A stretch of 64,000 nucleotides of DNA. It comes from Leekyejoonella antrihumi (GTDB lineage Bacteria; Actinomycetota; Actinomycetes; Actinomycetales; Dermatophilaceae). The stretch covers positions 1 through 64,000 of the forward strand of contig NZ_VCQV01000012.1 in assembly GCF_007845645.1 (NCBI RefSeq), written 5' to 3'. The notes under the pieces were generated by a model. That model worked only from the letters and a program-made list of their open reading frames with translations, ran no database searches and had not been told where the DNA came from. Position 1 is the stretch's first letter; each line of letters starts with the position of its first letter. Shown here one piece after another: positions 1 to 8,690 of this stretch. The position numbers and the translations under genes are program-made.

Positions 1-1
1 C

Positions 2-103
2 TCTCTGATCGCCTTGGCCAACGCCATCATCATCACCCGGCGCCTGATCCGGACCGCCTGGACCACCCACCGCTGGGACACTCGACCAACCCGCCGACCA
101 TGA
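2..103 (+). pseudogene. C-terminal end of an IS5-type transposase (cut by window edge)
   Basis: The open frame entering from the left edge encodes about 33 residues (ending WDTRPTRRP) before a TGA at 101-103. The motif TRRLIRTAWTTHRWDTRP resembles the C-terminus of actinobacterial IS5-family transposases, where a helix rich in Arg and Trp follows the DDE core. Only this tail is visible, so whether the full element is intact cannot be told. I see no clear terminal inverted repeat in the 218 nt between it and rnpB. The assignment rests on recognition of a short tail only. Confidence 0.5.
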
Positions 104-321
104 CCTATCCGCGGAACCTCTAACAGCGATCGTGGGGGCGCGGCGGCCGGGAGGCGGTGCCTGGAAGGCTCAGCCTGCCCTCGCCGGGATACACACTCAG
201 GTCGACGCATCATCATGCAGCCGCGAACGGCGCTCCTATCGAACCATCAGTGACGTCAGAGTCCATCGACAAGTGCCGGTGACCTTCACCGACCTAGCCA
301 ATGTCGATTGGAAGGTCGAGT

Positions 322-701
322 GGATGAGCTGGCCGATACGCCGGGTTCTGTCCGGCGCCGCTGTTGCCGGCGACGCCGTGGCGACCATCCATCTACGACG
401 ACTGTTGCCAGCCGCCTCCAGCGGTCTACCCGCATGCTCGAGCGGACCGCCCTCGAACGCATGCTGTCTGACCTTGCTCCAGGTGGGGTTTACCTAGCCG
501 CCCCAGTCACCTGGGGCGCTGGTGGTCTCTTACACCACCGTTTCACCCTTACCAGCCGTCGGAGACGTCTGGCGGTCTGTTTTCTGTGGCACTGTCCCGC
601 GGGTCGCCCCGGGTGGTCGTTAGCCACCACCTTGTCCTGTGGAGCCCGGACGTTCCTCGGCGAGAGTCACCCCTCGACGCGGCCGCCTGGCCAGCTCATC
701 C
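322..701 (-). ncRNA. rnpB: RNase P RNA (bacterial type A)
   Basis: RNA component of ribonuclease P, which matures tRNA 5' ends. Read on the minus strand, the sequence contains the hallmark GAGGAACGTCCGGGCTCC near the 5' end, then ACAGAAAACAGACCGCC, AAGGGTGAAACGGTGG, AAACCCCACCTGGAGCAA and, at the 3' end, ACAGAACCCGGCGTA. The two ends are set by a perfect 13-bp P1 helix: plus-strand 322-334 is the reverse complement of 689-701. The resulting length of 380 nt is normal for an actinobacterial rnpB. Reading frames predicted across this stretch are artefacts. The gene lies downstream of, and in the same direction as, the RNB ribonuclease gene. Confidence 0.96.
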
Positions 702-733
702 ACCACAGCAGCGTAGTGCACCGCGGCACTCGG

Positions 734-2173
734 TCACGCCAGCTCGAAGATCACCCTGCGCCCTTCGACATCGCAGGACACCAGCCGCGCGCGCACCCGC
801 TCGCCGAGCTGCGCAACCCCCTCGCACTCGGCCGTCACCGCAAGGTCCACCAGCTGCACAACCAGCCCGCCCTTCTCCCGCCTGTCCACCACGGAGGCGT
901 CAAAGATCTGGCCGACCCGGTGCTGCAGGACGGCGGCCTCCACAGCGTCGGTGCACGCGTGCTCGACCCGTGCCGCACCCTGGTCGGTGCGCTGCATGAC
1001 CTCCGGTAGCCGCGGCAGCGCCTGACGCACCCAGACCGGTATCTCGGCGTCACGGCATACCGCCTCACAGATCGCCAACCCATAACGGTCGACGAGTCGG
1101 CGCAGTGGGGCCGTCACATGCGCATACGGTGCTGCGACCGCGGACTGCTCGACCTGCTCGGGCACGTCGCCGTCGAACGGTGTGTAGCCGGCCCCCCGGA
1201 ACAGTGCGGTGGCCTCGTGGATCAGAGCCAGGTGCTTGGGGTCACCGCGATTCAGGCCCCGGATGAAGTCGCCGTACTCCTGCTCTGCCGGCCACGGCAC
1301 GCCCAGCGCGGCCGCCTGCCGGTGGAAACGCGCAACGGCCTGATGGTCCGGCGGCGGCATCGTGCGCAGGATGCCGACCTGAGCGTGCAGCATCATCTCC
1401 GCGGCGCACATCCCGGTCATCAACGAGATCTGCGCATTCCACTCCTCCGAGGCGACCGGCGGCCGGAACCCCAGCTCGTAGGTGCCGTCACCGTTCTTGT
1501 GCACCTCCTGCTCGGGCATCGGCAGGCTGGCACCGCCGCGCTCCTGCTCCAGCCGGATGCGCAGCTCACCGATCTCCCTCAAGAGCACGATGGCCTCGTC
1601 GGCCCTGCCCGAGTCGATCGTCTCCTGCACCTGCTCGTAGTCCAGCCGCCGTCGACTTCTCATGGCCGCGCGGTAGACGTCGGCGCCCACATGCTGCCCG
1701 TCACGGTCGAGGGCAATGTCCCAGACGAAGGCCGAGCGCACCTGGTCCGGCAGCAGGCTGGCGGCATGATCGCTGAGCACCGCCGGGTGCAGTGGCAGCC
1801 GGGTGTCCGGCAGATACACCGTCTGCCCGCGTCGCCAGGTCTCCGCATCAAGTGCCCCGCCGGGCCGGACGTATGCGGGCACGTCCGCGATCGCGTACCG
1901 CACCCGATAGCCGCTCCCCTTGCGCTCCAGGCACATCGCCTGATCCAGATCCATCGACCCCGCCGGGTCGATGGTCAAGAACGGCACGCTCGTCTCGTCG
2001 CGAGCGGGCAGCCCGACCTCGGCTGCCGCGCGCTCCGCCTCCGCAAGGGCGACGCCCGGGTAGTCGGTCGACAGCTCCATCTCCTTGCGGATGGCTGCGA
2101 ACGCGTGCTCCAGCGATCCGCCGTCGACCGTGCTGGCATCGGCCGCAGCAGCACGGATCGATCGCTTCAGCAT
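734..2173 (-). CDS. RNB-domain ribonuclease (RNase II/R family)
   Basis: A 479-residue protein with the RNB catalytic domain of 3'-5' exoribonucleases. The signature TIDPAGSMDLDQAM at about residues 88-101 supplies the acidic residues that bind the two metal ions, and PYAHVTAPLRRLVDRY at about 367-382 matches the family's Y-T-H-x-T-S-P-I-R-R-Y motif. It is shorter than RNase R (over 700 residues). It lacks the N-terminal cold-shock domains, and only a vestigial beta-rich tail remains where S1 would be, as in the compact actinobacterial RNB proteins. Likely role: single-stranded RNA turnover in the cytoplasm. It is transcribed towards rnpB and is divergent from yaaA. Confidence 0.9.
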   Translation of the reverse strand: MLKRSIRAAAADASTVDGGSLEHAFAAIRKEMELSTDYPGVALAEAERAAAEVGLPARDETSVPFLTIDPAGSMDLDQAMCLERKGSGYRVRYAIADVPAYVRPGGALDAETWRRGQTVYLPDTRLPLHPAVLSDHAASLLPDQVRSAFVWDIALDRDGQHVGADVYRAAMRSRRRLDYEQVQETIDSGRADEAIVLLREIGELRIRLEQERGGASLPMPEQEVHKNGDGTYELGFRPPVASEEWNAQISLMTGMCAAEMMLHAQVGILRTMPPPDHQAVARFHRQAAALGVPWPAEQEYGDFIRGLNRGDPKHLALIHEATALFRGAGYTPFDGDVPEQVEQSAVAAPYAHVTAPLRRLVDRYGLAICEAVCRDAEIPVWVRQALPRLPEVMQRTDQGAARVEHACTDAVEAAVLQHRVGQIFDASVVDRREKGGLVVQLVDLAVTAECEGVAQLGERVRARLVSCDVEGRRVIFELA

Positions 2174-2239
2174 GCAATCACCCTACGCACCCGCGACACC
2201 GTCCGACGGGAGTTCCCGCATACGTCGTACTCTCGCCTG

Positions 2240-2986
2240 GTGCTGATTCTGCTTCCTCCCTCGGAGACCAAGTCCGGCCGCACGCGCGGTCGACGCCTTG
2301 ACCTGGACTCCCTGCAATGGCCCGAGCTCACGCCGGTGCGGGCCGCCGTGATGACAGCACTCGCCCGGGCCAGCGCCCGCCCGGACGCGGCGAGCACGCT
2401 CGGAGTCAGCCCGAACCTGACCGCGGAGATCGCCCGCAACGTCGCGCTCGAGACCGCGCCGGCGGTGCCGGTCAGCCAGCTCTACACCGGTGTTCTCTAT
2501 GACGCTCTCGGCCTCGCAACTCTCGATGCTGCGGCCAAGCGCCGCGCTGCCCGCTGGATCGTGGTGCAGTCGGCGCTGTTCGGTGCTCTCCACCTTCACG
2601 ACAAGGTGCCGCCCTACCGCCTGTCCATGGCGGTGAACCTGCCCGGGCTCGGCCCACTTGCCGGCGTCTGGCGGGCACCGCTCGCCTCAGTCATGGCCGC
2701 CGAAGCCGGTGACGGTGTGATTGTGGACTGCCGCTCCAGCACGTATGCCGCAGCCTGGACTCCATCGGGCAAGCTCGCCGATCGCTGGGTCCTGGTCAAG
2801 GTCCCCGGCGCCACGCACATGGCCAAGCACACCCGCGGCCTGGTGACCCGTCATCTGGCCGAGCACGGGTCCCGCGCGCGCACACCAGCACACCTCGAGG
2901 CGGAGGTCTCCGCCGGCTTCCAGACCTCCTTGGCCGCCCCGGTCCGCACCGGCCAACCATGGGTGCTCAACGTGCAGGCACCATGA
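2240..2986 (+). CDS. yaaA: YaaA family peroxide-stress protein
   Basis: 248 residues starting with GTG at 2240 (VLILLPPSETK). The N-terminal LPPSETK motif is diagnostic of the YaaA/DUF328 family, as are the internal LYTGVLYDAL and the C-terminal VKVPGATHMAKHTRG. The E. coli protein limits damage by intracellular iron during peroxide stress, and a DNA-binding role has been reported there. The reading frame is open for more than 1 kb upstream, but only from 2240 does the product match the family. Its TGA overlaps the ATG of the following permease (ATGA), implying translational coupling. Confidence 0.9.
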   Translation: MLILLPPSETKSGRTRGRRLDLDSLQWPELTPVRAAVMTALARASARPDAASTLGVSPNLTAEIARNVALETAPAVPVSQLYTGVLYDALGLATLDAAAKRRAARWIVVQSALFGALHLHDKVPPYRLSMAVNLPGLGPLAGVWRAPLASVMAAEAGDGVIVDCRSSTYAAAWTPSGKLADRWVLVKVPGATHMAKHTRGLVTRHLAEHGSRARTPAHLEAEVSAGFQTSLAAPVRTGQPWVLNVQAP

Positions 2987-4068
2987 CCAATATCGGGGAT
3001 CTGGCGGCACGGATCCTTCCCGTGATGCTCTTCCTGGCGAGCATCACGGTGGTGGCCGAGATCTCCCAAGTTGCGGGCGTTTTCGACATCGCAGGGCACT
3101 GGGCCGCGCGTCACGCCCATCACCGCACCGTGCTGCTCTGGCTGTTGATCGTGGCGATCTCCTGCCTGGCGACCATCGTCCTCAGCCTCGACACCACGGC
3201 GGTGCTCCTAACACCCGTTGTCCTCGCGATCGCCCAGCAGATTCGGGTGTCGCCCCTCCCGTTCGCGTTGACCACGGTATGGCTGGCGAACACGGCCTCG
3301 CTGCTCCTGCCGGTGTCCAACCTGACCAACCTGCTCGCCTTGCACCACTTCTCGCAGATCGGTGGCTACCCGACCTATCTTCGCGTTGCGTGGCTGCCGG
3401 CGCTGGTCGCCATCGCGGTGACCATCGCCGTCATCGCCGCTCTGCACAGGCGTCAGCTGCGCGGACGATTCACGATCGATTCGCCGGACGAACCGCACGA
3501 CCGGGTGCTGCTCTGGGTCAGCGGCGGCGTATGCCTTGTCATCGGGCCAGTCTTTCTCACCGGCGTCACACCGGCGATCCCCGCAACCATCGCCGCCGCA
3601 ATGCTGCTGGTCGTGCTATGGGTTCGCCAGCGGGACGCGGTGCGCGGCATCCAGATCCCCTGGCGGATGATCGTCGCCGTCTGTGTGGTGTTCGTCGTGA
3701 TCGATGTCCTCGGCCACCACGGTCTGACGCACGGTCTGCAGGATGTTGCGGGCACGGGTGGCGGCTCCCTCGACCTCCTTCGCCTCAGCGCGACCGGCGC
3801 CGTCGGCGCGAACCTGGTGAACAACCTGCCCGCCTACCTCGCGATCGAGCCCGCGACAGGGTTTGGCGCAACCCGCCTGATGGCGCTGCTGATCGGCACC
3901 AATGCCGGCCCGCTGGTGACCGTATGGGGGTCGATGGCGACGCTGCTGTGGCGGGACCGGTGCCGCCGTGCCGGAGTGAGCGTCCCGCTGGCGCGGTTCA
4001 CCGCAGAGAGTGCACTGGTCGCGGTCTGCGCGGTCGTCGCCGCGTCACTTGCCCTCGCCGTCGCGTAG
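2983..4068 (+). CDS. SLC13/ArsB-type membrane permease
   Basis: 361 residues from the ATG at 2983, which overlaps the yaaA stop by 4 nt. The protein is hydrophobic throughout with about 9-10 membrane segments. The repeated patterns LSLDTTAVLLTPVVLAIAQQ (about residues 62-81) and NLVNNLPAYLAIEP (in the C-terminal half) are the helix-breaking substrate-site motifs of the ion transporter superfamily that includes ArsB, CitM and SLC13 carriers. Substrate cannot be told from sequence: arsenite efflux, a dicarboxylate or another anion are possible. No arsR or arsC is nearby, so an arsenic role is not supported. Coupling to yaaA is suggestive but unexplained. Confidence 0.75.
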   Translation: MTNIGDLAARILPVMLFLASITVVAEISQVAGVFDIAGHWAARHAHHRTVLLWLLIVAISCLATIVLSLDTTAVLLTPVVLAIAQQIRVSPLPFALTTVWLANTASLLLPVSNLTNLLALHHFSQIGGYPTYLRVAWLPALVAIAVTIAVIAALHRRQLRGRFTIDSPDEPHDRVLLWVSGGVCLVIGPVFLTGVTPAIPATIAAAMLLVVLWVRQRDAVRGIQIPWRMIVAVCVVFVVIDVLGHHGLTHGLQDVAGTGGGSLDLLRLSATGAVGANLVNNLPAYLAIEPATGFGATRLMALLIGTNAGPLVTVWGSMATLLWRDRCRRAGVSVPLARFTAESALVAVCAVVAASLALAVA

Positions 4069-4086
4069 GCGGAGCCCGACCTACGC
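4063..4086. terminator. Hairpin shared by two convergent gene ends
   Basis: GCGTAGG (4063-4069) pairs with CCTACGC (4080-4086) around a 10-nt loop. The left arm contains the TAG of the permease gene and the right arm contains the stop of the convergent fabH paralogue. There is no T-tract, which is common for actinobacterial terminators. Function is inferred from position only. Confidence 0.35.
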
Positions 4087-5049
4087 CGGCCGGCCCCAGC
4101 GGAGGATGGCGCCGCCCCAGACCATTCCCGCACCGAAGGCCGACAGGAGGACGCGGCTGCCGTCGGGCAGCCGACCGCGAGCCCGGGCCGCGGCCAGAGC
4201 GATGGGCAACGAAGCGGCCGAGGTGTTGGCATACTCCTCGATCACGTTGACGACCTTGGCCGGATCCAAGTGAAGTCGCTTGCCGACCGCGTCGATGATG
4301 CGCGTGTTTGCCTGGTGGTAGACGAACAGGTCCACGTCCTGCGTCGTCGCGCCGACCTCGTCGAGCACCTCTCGGGTCACGTCGGTCATGCACCGCACCG
4401 CATAGCGGAACACGGTGGGGCCATCCATCCGGATCAGCCGCTCGTCACGATCCAGCCGGATCAGCGCGCGGCCATCTCCGTCGGAGTGCAGACACACCGA
4501 CTCCACCTGCGTCGGGCCGTCGACCCCTGTCAGCACCACGGCGCCGGCCCCGTCGCCGAAGAGCATCGCCGAGCCTCGGTCATCCGGGTCCAGATACCGG
4601 CTCAGCATGTCGGCGCCGATCGCGACAACCGTCCGCGCCCGGCCGGCCTCGATCATCGAGGCCCCGAGGGCCAGACAGGACAGGAAGCCGGGGCAGGCCG
4701 CACTCACATCGATCGCGCCGGCACCCTTGGTGCCGATGTCGGCCGCCACGAGCGGAGCCGCGTGCGGACTCATCTCCTCGGCGCTGGTCGTCCCGACCAG
4801 GACCAGGTCCACCTCGACCGGATCCAGCCCGGCGTCCTCGAGCGCCGACCTCGCCGCACCGGCGGCAAGGTGCTCAAGGCGCTCCCCCGGCGACGCGACG
4901 TGTCGCACCTTGGTGCCCGTCCGTCTGCTGATCCACTCCTCGTCGACACCGAGTCGCTCGGCAATTTCGGCGTTGCTGACGACGTGTTGCGGCACTGCCA
5001 TACCCACGCCGACGAGCGCGGCGCCAAGCGTTCTACCCGATCCAGCCAC
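4081..5049 (-). CDS. 3-oxoacyl-ACP synthase III paralogue (FabH-like)
   Basis: 322 residues with the complete KAS III triad: Cys119 in SAACPGF, His245 in YHQAN and Asn275 in EEYANTSAAS. The family condenses an acyl-CoA starter with malonyl-ACP. This copy stands alone. A second FabH (22249-23298) lies in the fatty-acid operon, so this one may use a different primer (branched or longer acyl-CoA) or act in an accessory pathway. It is convergent with the permease and divergent, 32 bp apart, from an MDR oxidoreductase. The acyl-CoA synthetase gene lies one gene away, which may hint at a shared acyl substrate. Confidence 0.9.
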   Translation of the reverse strand: MAGSGRTLGAALVGVGMAVPQHVVSNAEIAERLGVDEEWISRRTGTKVRHVASPGERLEHLAAGAARSALEDAGLDPVEVDLVLVGTTSAEEMSPHAAPLVAADIGTKGAGAIDVSAACPGFLSCLALGASMIEAGRARTVVAIGADMLSRYLDPDDRGSAMLFGDGAGAVVLTGVDGPTQVESVCLHSDGDGRALIRLDRDERLIRMDGPTVFRYAVRCMTDVTREVLDEVGATTQDVDLFVYHQANTRIIDAVGKRLHLDPAKVVNVIEEYANTSAASLPIALAAARARGRLPDGSRVLLSAFGAGMVWGGAILRWGRPA

Positions 5050-5081
5050 ACCTCGACTCTACTCGCCCGTAGGCTCGTCGC

Positions 5082-6083
5082 ATGGTGAGAACTCCTGGTC
5101 ATTCGCGCGCCTGGAGAGTGCACCGGCTCGGTGCGCCGGCAGTTGCGCTGCAGCTTGATGACGTCCCGGTCGCCCGCCCAACGAGAGGACAGGCCCGGGT
5201 GCAGGTCACGGCGATCGGCCTGAACCATCCCGACCTGCTGCTCTGCTCCGGCCGATACCAGGAGCGGCCCGACCTCCCGTTCTGCCCCGGCTACGAGGCC
5301 GCCGGAGTCGTGGTCGACGCGGGCCCAGGCTCGATCTGGCAGGACGGCGATCACGTGATTGTGGTGCCGGAGCTGCCGAACGGCGCCATGCAGGAGTCGC
5401 TCACCGTGCCCGACAACCAGCTCTACGGGGTGCCGGCACGACTACCGGCCACGACCGCGGCCACCTTGCACATCGCCTACGCCACCGCCCATGCGGCTCT
5501 GCACCGTCGCGCCTCGATCCGGCCCGGCGAGACGCTCCTGGTCGACGGGGCCGCCGGAGGCGTCGGGTCGGCCGCGGTCCAGCTGGGCGTGGCGGCCGGC
5601 GCACGGGTGCTCGCCGTCGCGACCGGCGAAGCAAAGGCGCGCGCCTGCGAGCAGGCCGGTGCGGAGGCGATCGACCTGTCGCTGACCGATGACCTGGTCA
5701 CCACGGTGCGTGACCTGACCGACGGTCACGGCGCCGACATCGTGCTGGATGTCGTCGGTGGTGACCTCTTCGACCGAGCGCGCCGCTGTATCGCGTTCGA
5801 GGGGCGGGTGGTCACCGTGGGATTCACCAGTGGCACGGTGCCCCAGGCGCCCGTCAACCATGTGCTGCTCCGCAACTACTCACTGGTCGGGCTGCACCTG
5901 GCCGCCTACCGGCGGGCGAATCCCACTGTGCTGCGCGAGATCCACGCCGAACTGGTACGGCTGGCCGAGGACGGGCGGATTGCACCGACCATCCACGCGT
6001 CGCTGCCTTTCGACGAGGCACCGGCCGGCCTGGACCTCCTCGCGCGGCGTGAGGTCGTCGGCCGGGTCGTGCTGCGCTGCTGA
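5082..6083 (+). CDS. NADPH:quinone oxidoreductase-like MDR protein
   Basis: 333 residues of the zinc-free medium-chain dehydrogenase/reductase superfamily. The N-terminal GroES-like part contains GLNHPDLLLCSGRYQ and PFCPGYEAAGVV. The nucleotide-binding fold has LLVDGAAGGVGSAAVQLG at about residues 151-168, and the downstream GADIVLDVVGGDLF is also typical. The zinc ligands of alcohol dehydrogenases are absent. The protein probably reduces a quinone or an enone using NADPH. It starts 32 bp from the divergent fabH paralogue and ends 5 bp from the convergent acyl-CoA synthetase. Exact substrate unknown. Confidence 0.85.
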   Translation: MVRTPGHSRAWRVHRLGAPAVALQLDDVPVARPTRGQARVQVTAIGLNHPDLLLCSGRYQERPDLPFCPGYEAAGVVVDAGPGSIWQDGDHVIVVPELPNGAMQESLTVPDNQLYGVPARLPATTAATLHIAYATAHAALHRRASIRPGETLLVDGAAGGVGSAAVQLGVAAGARVLAVATGEAKARACEQAGAEAIDLSLTDDLVTTVRDLTDGHGADIVLDVVGGDLFDRARRCIAFEGRVVTVGFTSGTVPQAPVNHVLLRNYSLVGLHLAAYRRANPTVLREIHAELVRLAEDGRIAPTIHASLPFDEAPAGLDLLARREVVGRVVLRC

Positions 6084-6088
6084 GCCGG

Positions 6089-7828
6089 CTACAGGCCGAG
6101 CTGCCGAGCTGCCCGCTCGGCCAGCTTGAACTTCTGCACCTTTCCGGACGCCGTCAGGGGCAGCTGGTCGGCCGTCGTGAAGAGGACGTAAACGGGCACC
6201 TTGAACCGGGCGAGCTCGGATCTGCAGTAGTCGATCAGCTCTTCGGCGGTCGGCTTCGCGTCCTCGTTCGGGACGACCCAGGCACAGCCGACCTCCCCCA
6301 TACGCTCGTCCGGCACGCCGACCACGTGGGCCTGTGCGACGTCCGGGCGCCGGTCCAGCCGAGCCTCGATCTCCGCGGGCATCACCATCTCGGCGCCGCG
6401 CTTGTAGAGGTCCTTGCTCCGGCCGGTCAGCTCCAGATACCCGTCCACACGCACCCGCCCGAGGTCTCCCGACCGCAACCACCCGCCGGGCAGCATGACC
6501 TCGGCGGTCTCCTGTGCCTTGCCGTAGTAGCCGGGCGCGACGATCGGGCCGCGGGCGGCCAGCTCGCCCTCCTCCCCCGGCTGCAGGTCGCGTCCGGACA
6601 GGTCGACCGCCTTGTATTCGGCCAGGCGACCGCCGAGCTCGGGATCACCGGCCGAACCACCCAGCTTCGGCCGCCCCACCGTGTCCACCAGGTTGTCGAG
6701 CGTGTCACCGGGCATCGTGAACGTCGTCGCCGCGGAGGTCTCGGTCATGCCGTACGCCGTCACGAGCTGCTCGAGATCCAGCAGCTCCGACAACTCCTTC
6801 CACACCCGTGCGGGTGCGGACTGAGCCGCCGACATGACCGAGTGAAGCGAGGACAGGTCGTAACTGCCGGCGCGAACGGCATCGATGATCGCCAGGCTCA
6901 TCATCGGCACGAAGAGCGCCTCGCCCACGTCGTGGCGCTCGATGGCCAGCAGCGACTCCCGGGGGTCGAATGCCGGCTGGAGGACCGCACATCCGCCGAC
7001 GAACATCGACGCGAGAAGCCCCTCGATGTAGGCGAAGACGTGATGCAGCGGCAAGGCGAACAGGATCCGCCGGCCATCCTCGAAGGCCCGCGTGTAGGCG
7101 GAGCCGTAGGCGCTGCGCAGCTCCATGTCGTGGCTCGACAGCACGCCCTTTGCCTGCCCGGTCGTGCCCGACGTGTAAAAGATCGTGGTGGTGTCGCGGG
7201 GGTCCATCCGAGCGGCCCGGGCAGCCAACTCGTCGTCGATCGCCGGGTCGGGGTCGCGCTCGATGCAGCCCAGTGTCAACGCAGTCGAACGCGCCGGTCT
7301 CGCACTGGCATGGGGCACGGTGACCACCAGGCGCAGCTCGGGCAGGCTTCCGCCTCGCTGCCCGCGCTCCCAGCCGGGCGTGATCCGGTCGAGCGCATCC
7401 AGCGCATCGATCCCACGGAACTCCTCCATGGTGATGACCGCGCTCGCCCGCGACTGGGTGAGCACGTAGGCCAGCTCCTCAGCGCGAAGCTGGAAGTTGA
7501 TGGGCACCGCCACCGCGCCGGTACGAGCGATGGCGAACCTGACGGCCACCGTCTCCACGCTGTTGGGCAGAACCATCGCCACGTGGTCACCGGACTCGAT
7601 ACCTCGACCGACCAGGCCACGGGCGAGCCGCCGACTCCACTCCTGCATCTCGGCATACGTGCACGTGTTCTGGTCATCGATGACGAACGGCCGCTCCGGA
7701 TGCTCCGCCGCAACGCGGTCCAGCAGCTCGGACAACGTGATCTGTGGCCACGGCCGATGGCGCGCGTCAAGGTCACGCCGCCGCTGATCGACATTCTTCA
7801 GCAATGGCACAACAGTCGAACTGCCCAT
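6089..7828 (-). CDS. Acyl-CoA synthetase (AMP-forming, ANL superfamily)
   Basis: 579 residues from ATG 7828, chosen because AGGAG lies 7 nt upstream and the product then begins MGSSTVVPLLKNV; an upstream in-frame extension has no ribosome site. The AMP-binding loop IFYTSGTTGQAKGV, the adenylation motif AYGMTETSAA, the hinge LRSGDLGRVRVDGYLELTGR and the C-terminal catalytic lysine region LTASGKVQKFKL are all present. It activates a carboxylic acid, probably a fatty acid, to its CoA thioester via an acyl-adenylate. The overall pattern resembles long- or medium-chain fatty acid CoA ligases, but chain length cannot be read off. Convergent with the MDR gene. Confidence 0.88.
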   Translation of the reverse strand: MGSSTVVPLLKNVDQRRRDLDARHRPWPQITLSELLDRVAAEHPERPFVIDDQNTCTYAEMQEWSRRLARGLVGRGIESGDHVAMVLPNSVETVAVRFAIARTGAVAVPINFQLRAEELAYVLTQSRASAVITMEEFRGIDALDALDRITPGWERGQRGGSLPELRLVVTVPHASARPARSTALTLGCIERDPDPAIDDELAARAARMDPRDTTTIFYTSGTTGQAKGVLSSHDMELRSAYGSAYTRAFEDGRRILFALPLHHVFAYIEGLLASMFVGGCAVLQPAFDPRESLLAIERHDVGEALFVPMMSLAIIDAVRAGSYDLSSLHSVMSAAQSAPARVWKELSELLDLEQLVTAYGMTETSAATTFTMPGDTLDNLVDTVGRPKLGGSAGDPELGGRLAEYKAVDLSGRDLQPGEEGELAARGPIVAPGYYGKAQETAEVMLPGGWLRSGDLGRVRVDGYLELTGRSKDLYKRGAEMVMPAEIEARLDRRPDVAQAHVVGVPDERMGEVGCAWVVPNEDAKPTAEELIDYCRSELARFKVPVYVLFTTADQLPLTASGKVQKFKLAERAARQLGL

Positions 7829-7862
7829 GAATTCTCCTGAAAAAAGGGCGGGTGCACGGATT

Positions 7863-8690
7863 CTACTCCCGGACCGCGCGGCCGCCAGGGGTGTTCGGCC
7901 AGACTGCGTGGAAGTGGTGCACCGGACCGTGTCCGGAACCGATGTGCAGCTGGTCGGCGGCCCGGAGGGCACCGGTCAGGTAGTCCTTGGCCTCGCGCAC
8001 GGCCTGCTCCCAGGAGGGCCGGACCGGTCGGAGCGCCGCTATCGCGGCGGACAGCGTGCATCCCGTGCCGTGCGTGCTCGTCGTGTGCACCCGGGGTGCG
8101 GTCAGCTCATAGGTGCGTCCGTCGGCATACAGCAGGTCGGTGCTCTCCTCACCGGTGAGGTGGCCACCCTTGAGGAGCACGTTGGGTGCCATCGAGTGCA
8201 GTTCCCCCAGCTGGGCCGCCATCGCGGTGAGACTGGACGCCGGGCTCACCCCGAGCAGGTCACCCGCCTCCGGCAGGTTGGGGGTGATCAGGTCGCAGAG
8301 CGGGATCAACCGTTCGCGCAGTGCGACAACGGCATCCGGCTCCAGCAACCGGTCCCCACTGGAGGCGACCATGACCGGGTCCAGCACGACCGCCCGCGCA
8401 GGGCGGCAGGCAAGCACCTCTGCCACCTGCTCGATCACGTCCGCGGTGCCGAGCATGCCGATCTTGATGGCATCGACCTGCACGTCCTCGAGGAGGTTAT
8501 CCAGCTGCCCGCGCACCTGCCGCCCGGTCAGCTGGTGCACTGCAGCGACCCCACGAGTGTTTTGACTGACGACCGCGGTGACGACGACGGTGCCGAACGC
8601 ACCGAGCGCCGAGAAGGTCTTCAGGTCCGCGCTGATACCGGCGCCGCCACTCGGATCGGTGCCCGCGATGGTCAGGACTGTCGGAATCAT
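7863..8690 (-). CDS. thiD: Hydroxymethylpyrimidine/phosphomethylpyrimidine kinase
   Basis: 275 residues (MIPTVLTIAGTDPSGGAG...). The ribokinase-fold N-terminal motif AGTDPSGGAGISADLKTF, the central VLDPVMVASSG and the anion-hole motif STHGTGCTLSAAIAA are complete. It phosphorylates HMP and HMP-P to HMP-PP. The ATG at 8690 overlaps the thiE stop (ATGA), so the gene is the last of the cytX-thiM-thiE-thiD salvage operon. A much longer upstream extension of this frame is antisense noise within thiE. Confidence 0.95.
   Translation of the reverse strand: MIPTVLTIAGTDPSGGAGISADLKTFSALGAFGTVVVTAVVSQNTRGVAAVHQLTGRQVRGQLDNLLEDVQVDAIKIGMLGTADVIEQVAEVLACRPARAVVLDPVMVASSGDRLLEPDAVVALRERLIPLCDLITPNLPEAGDLLGVSPASSLTAMAAQLGELHSMAPNVLLKGGHLTGEESTDLLYADGRTYELTAPRVHTTSTHGTGCTLSAAIAALRPVRPSWEQAVREAKDYLTGALRAADQLHIGSGHGPVHHFHAVWPNTPGGRAVRE

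Noticed and set aside
132-1009. Open frames on the plus strand over 132-497 and 308-1009
   Set aside because: They overlap RNase P RNA and the antisense of the RNB gene; no homology visible.
1118-2239. N-terminal extension of yaaA by 374 codons
   Set aside because: Runs antisense through the RNB ribonuclease; YaaA family similarity begins exactly at the GTG 2240.
2983-4068. Arsenite efflux pump ArsB
   Set aside because: Fold is shared but there is no arsR, arsC or arsenic gene nearby, so the substrate is left open.
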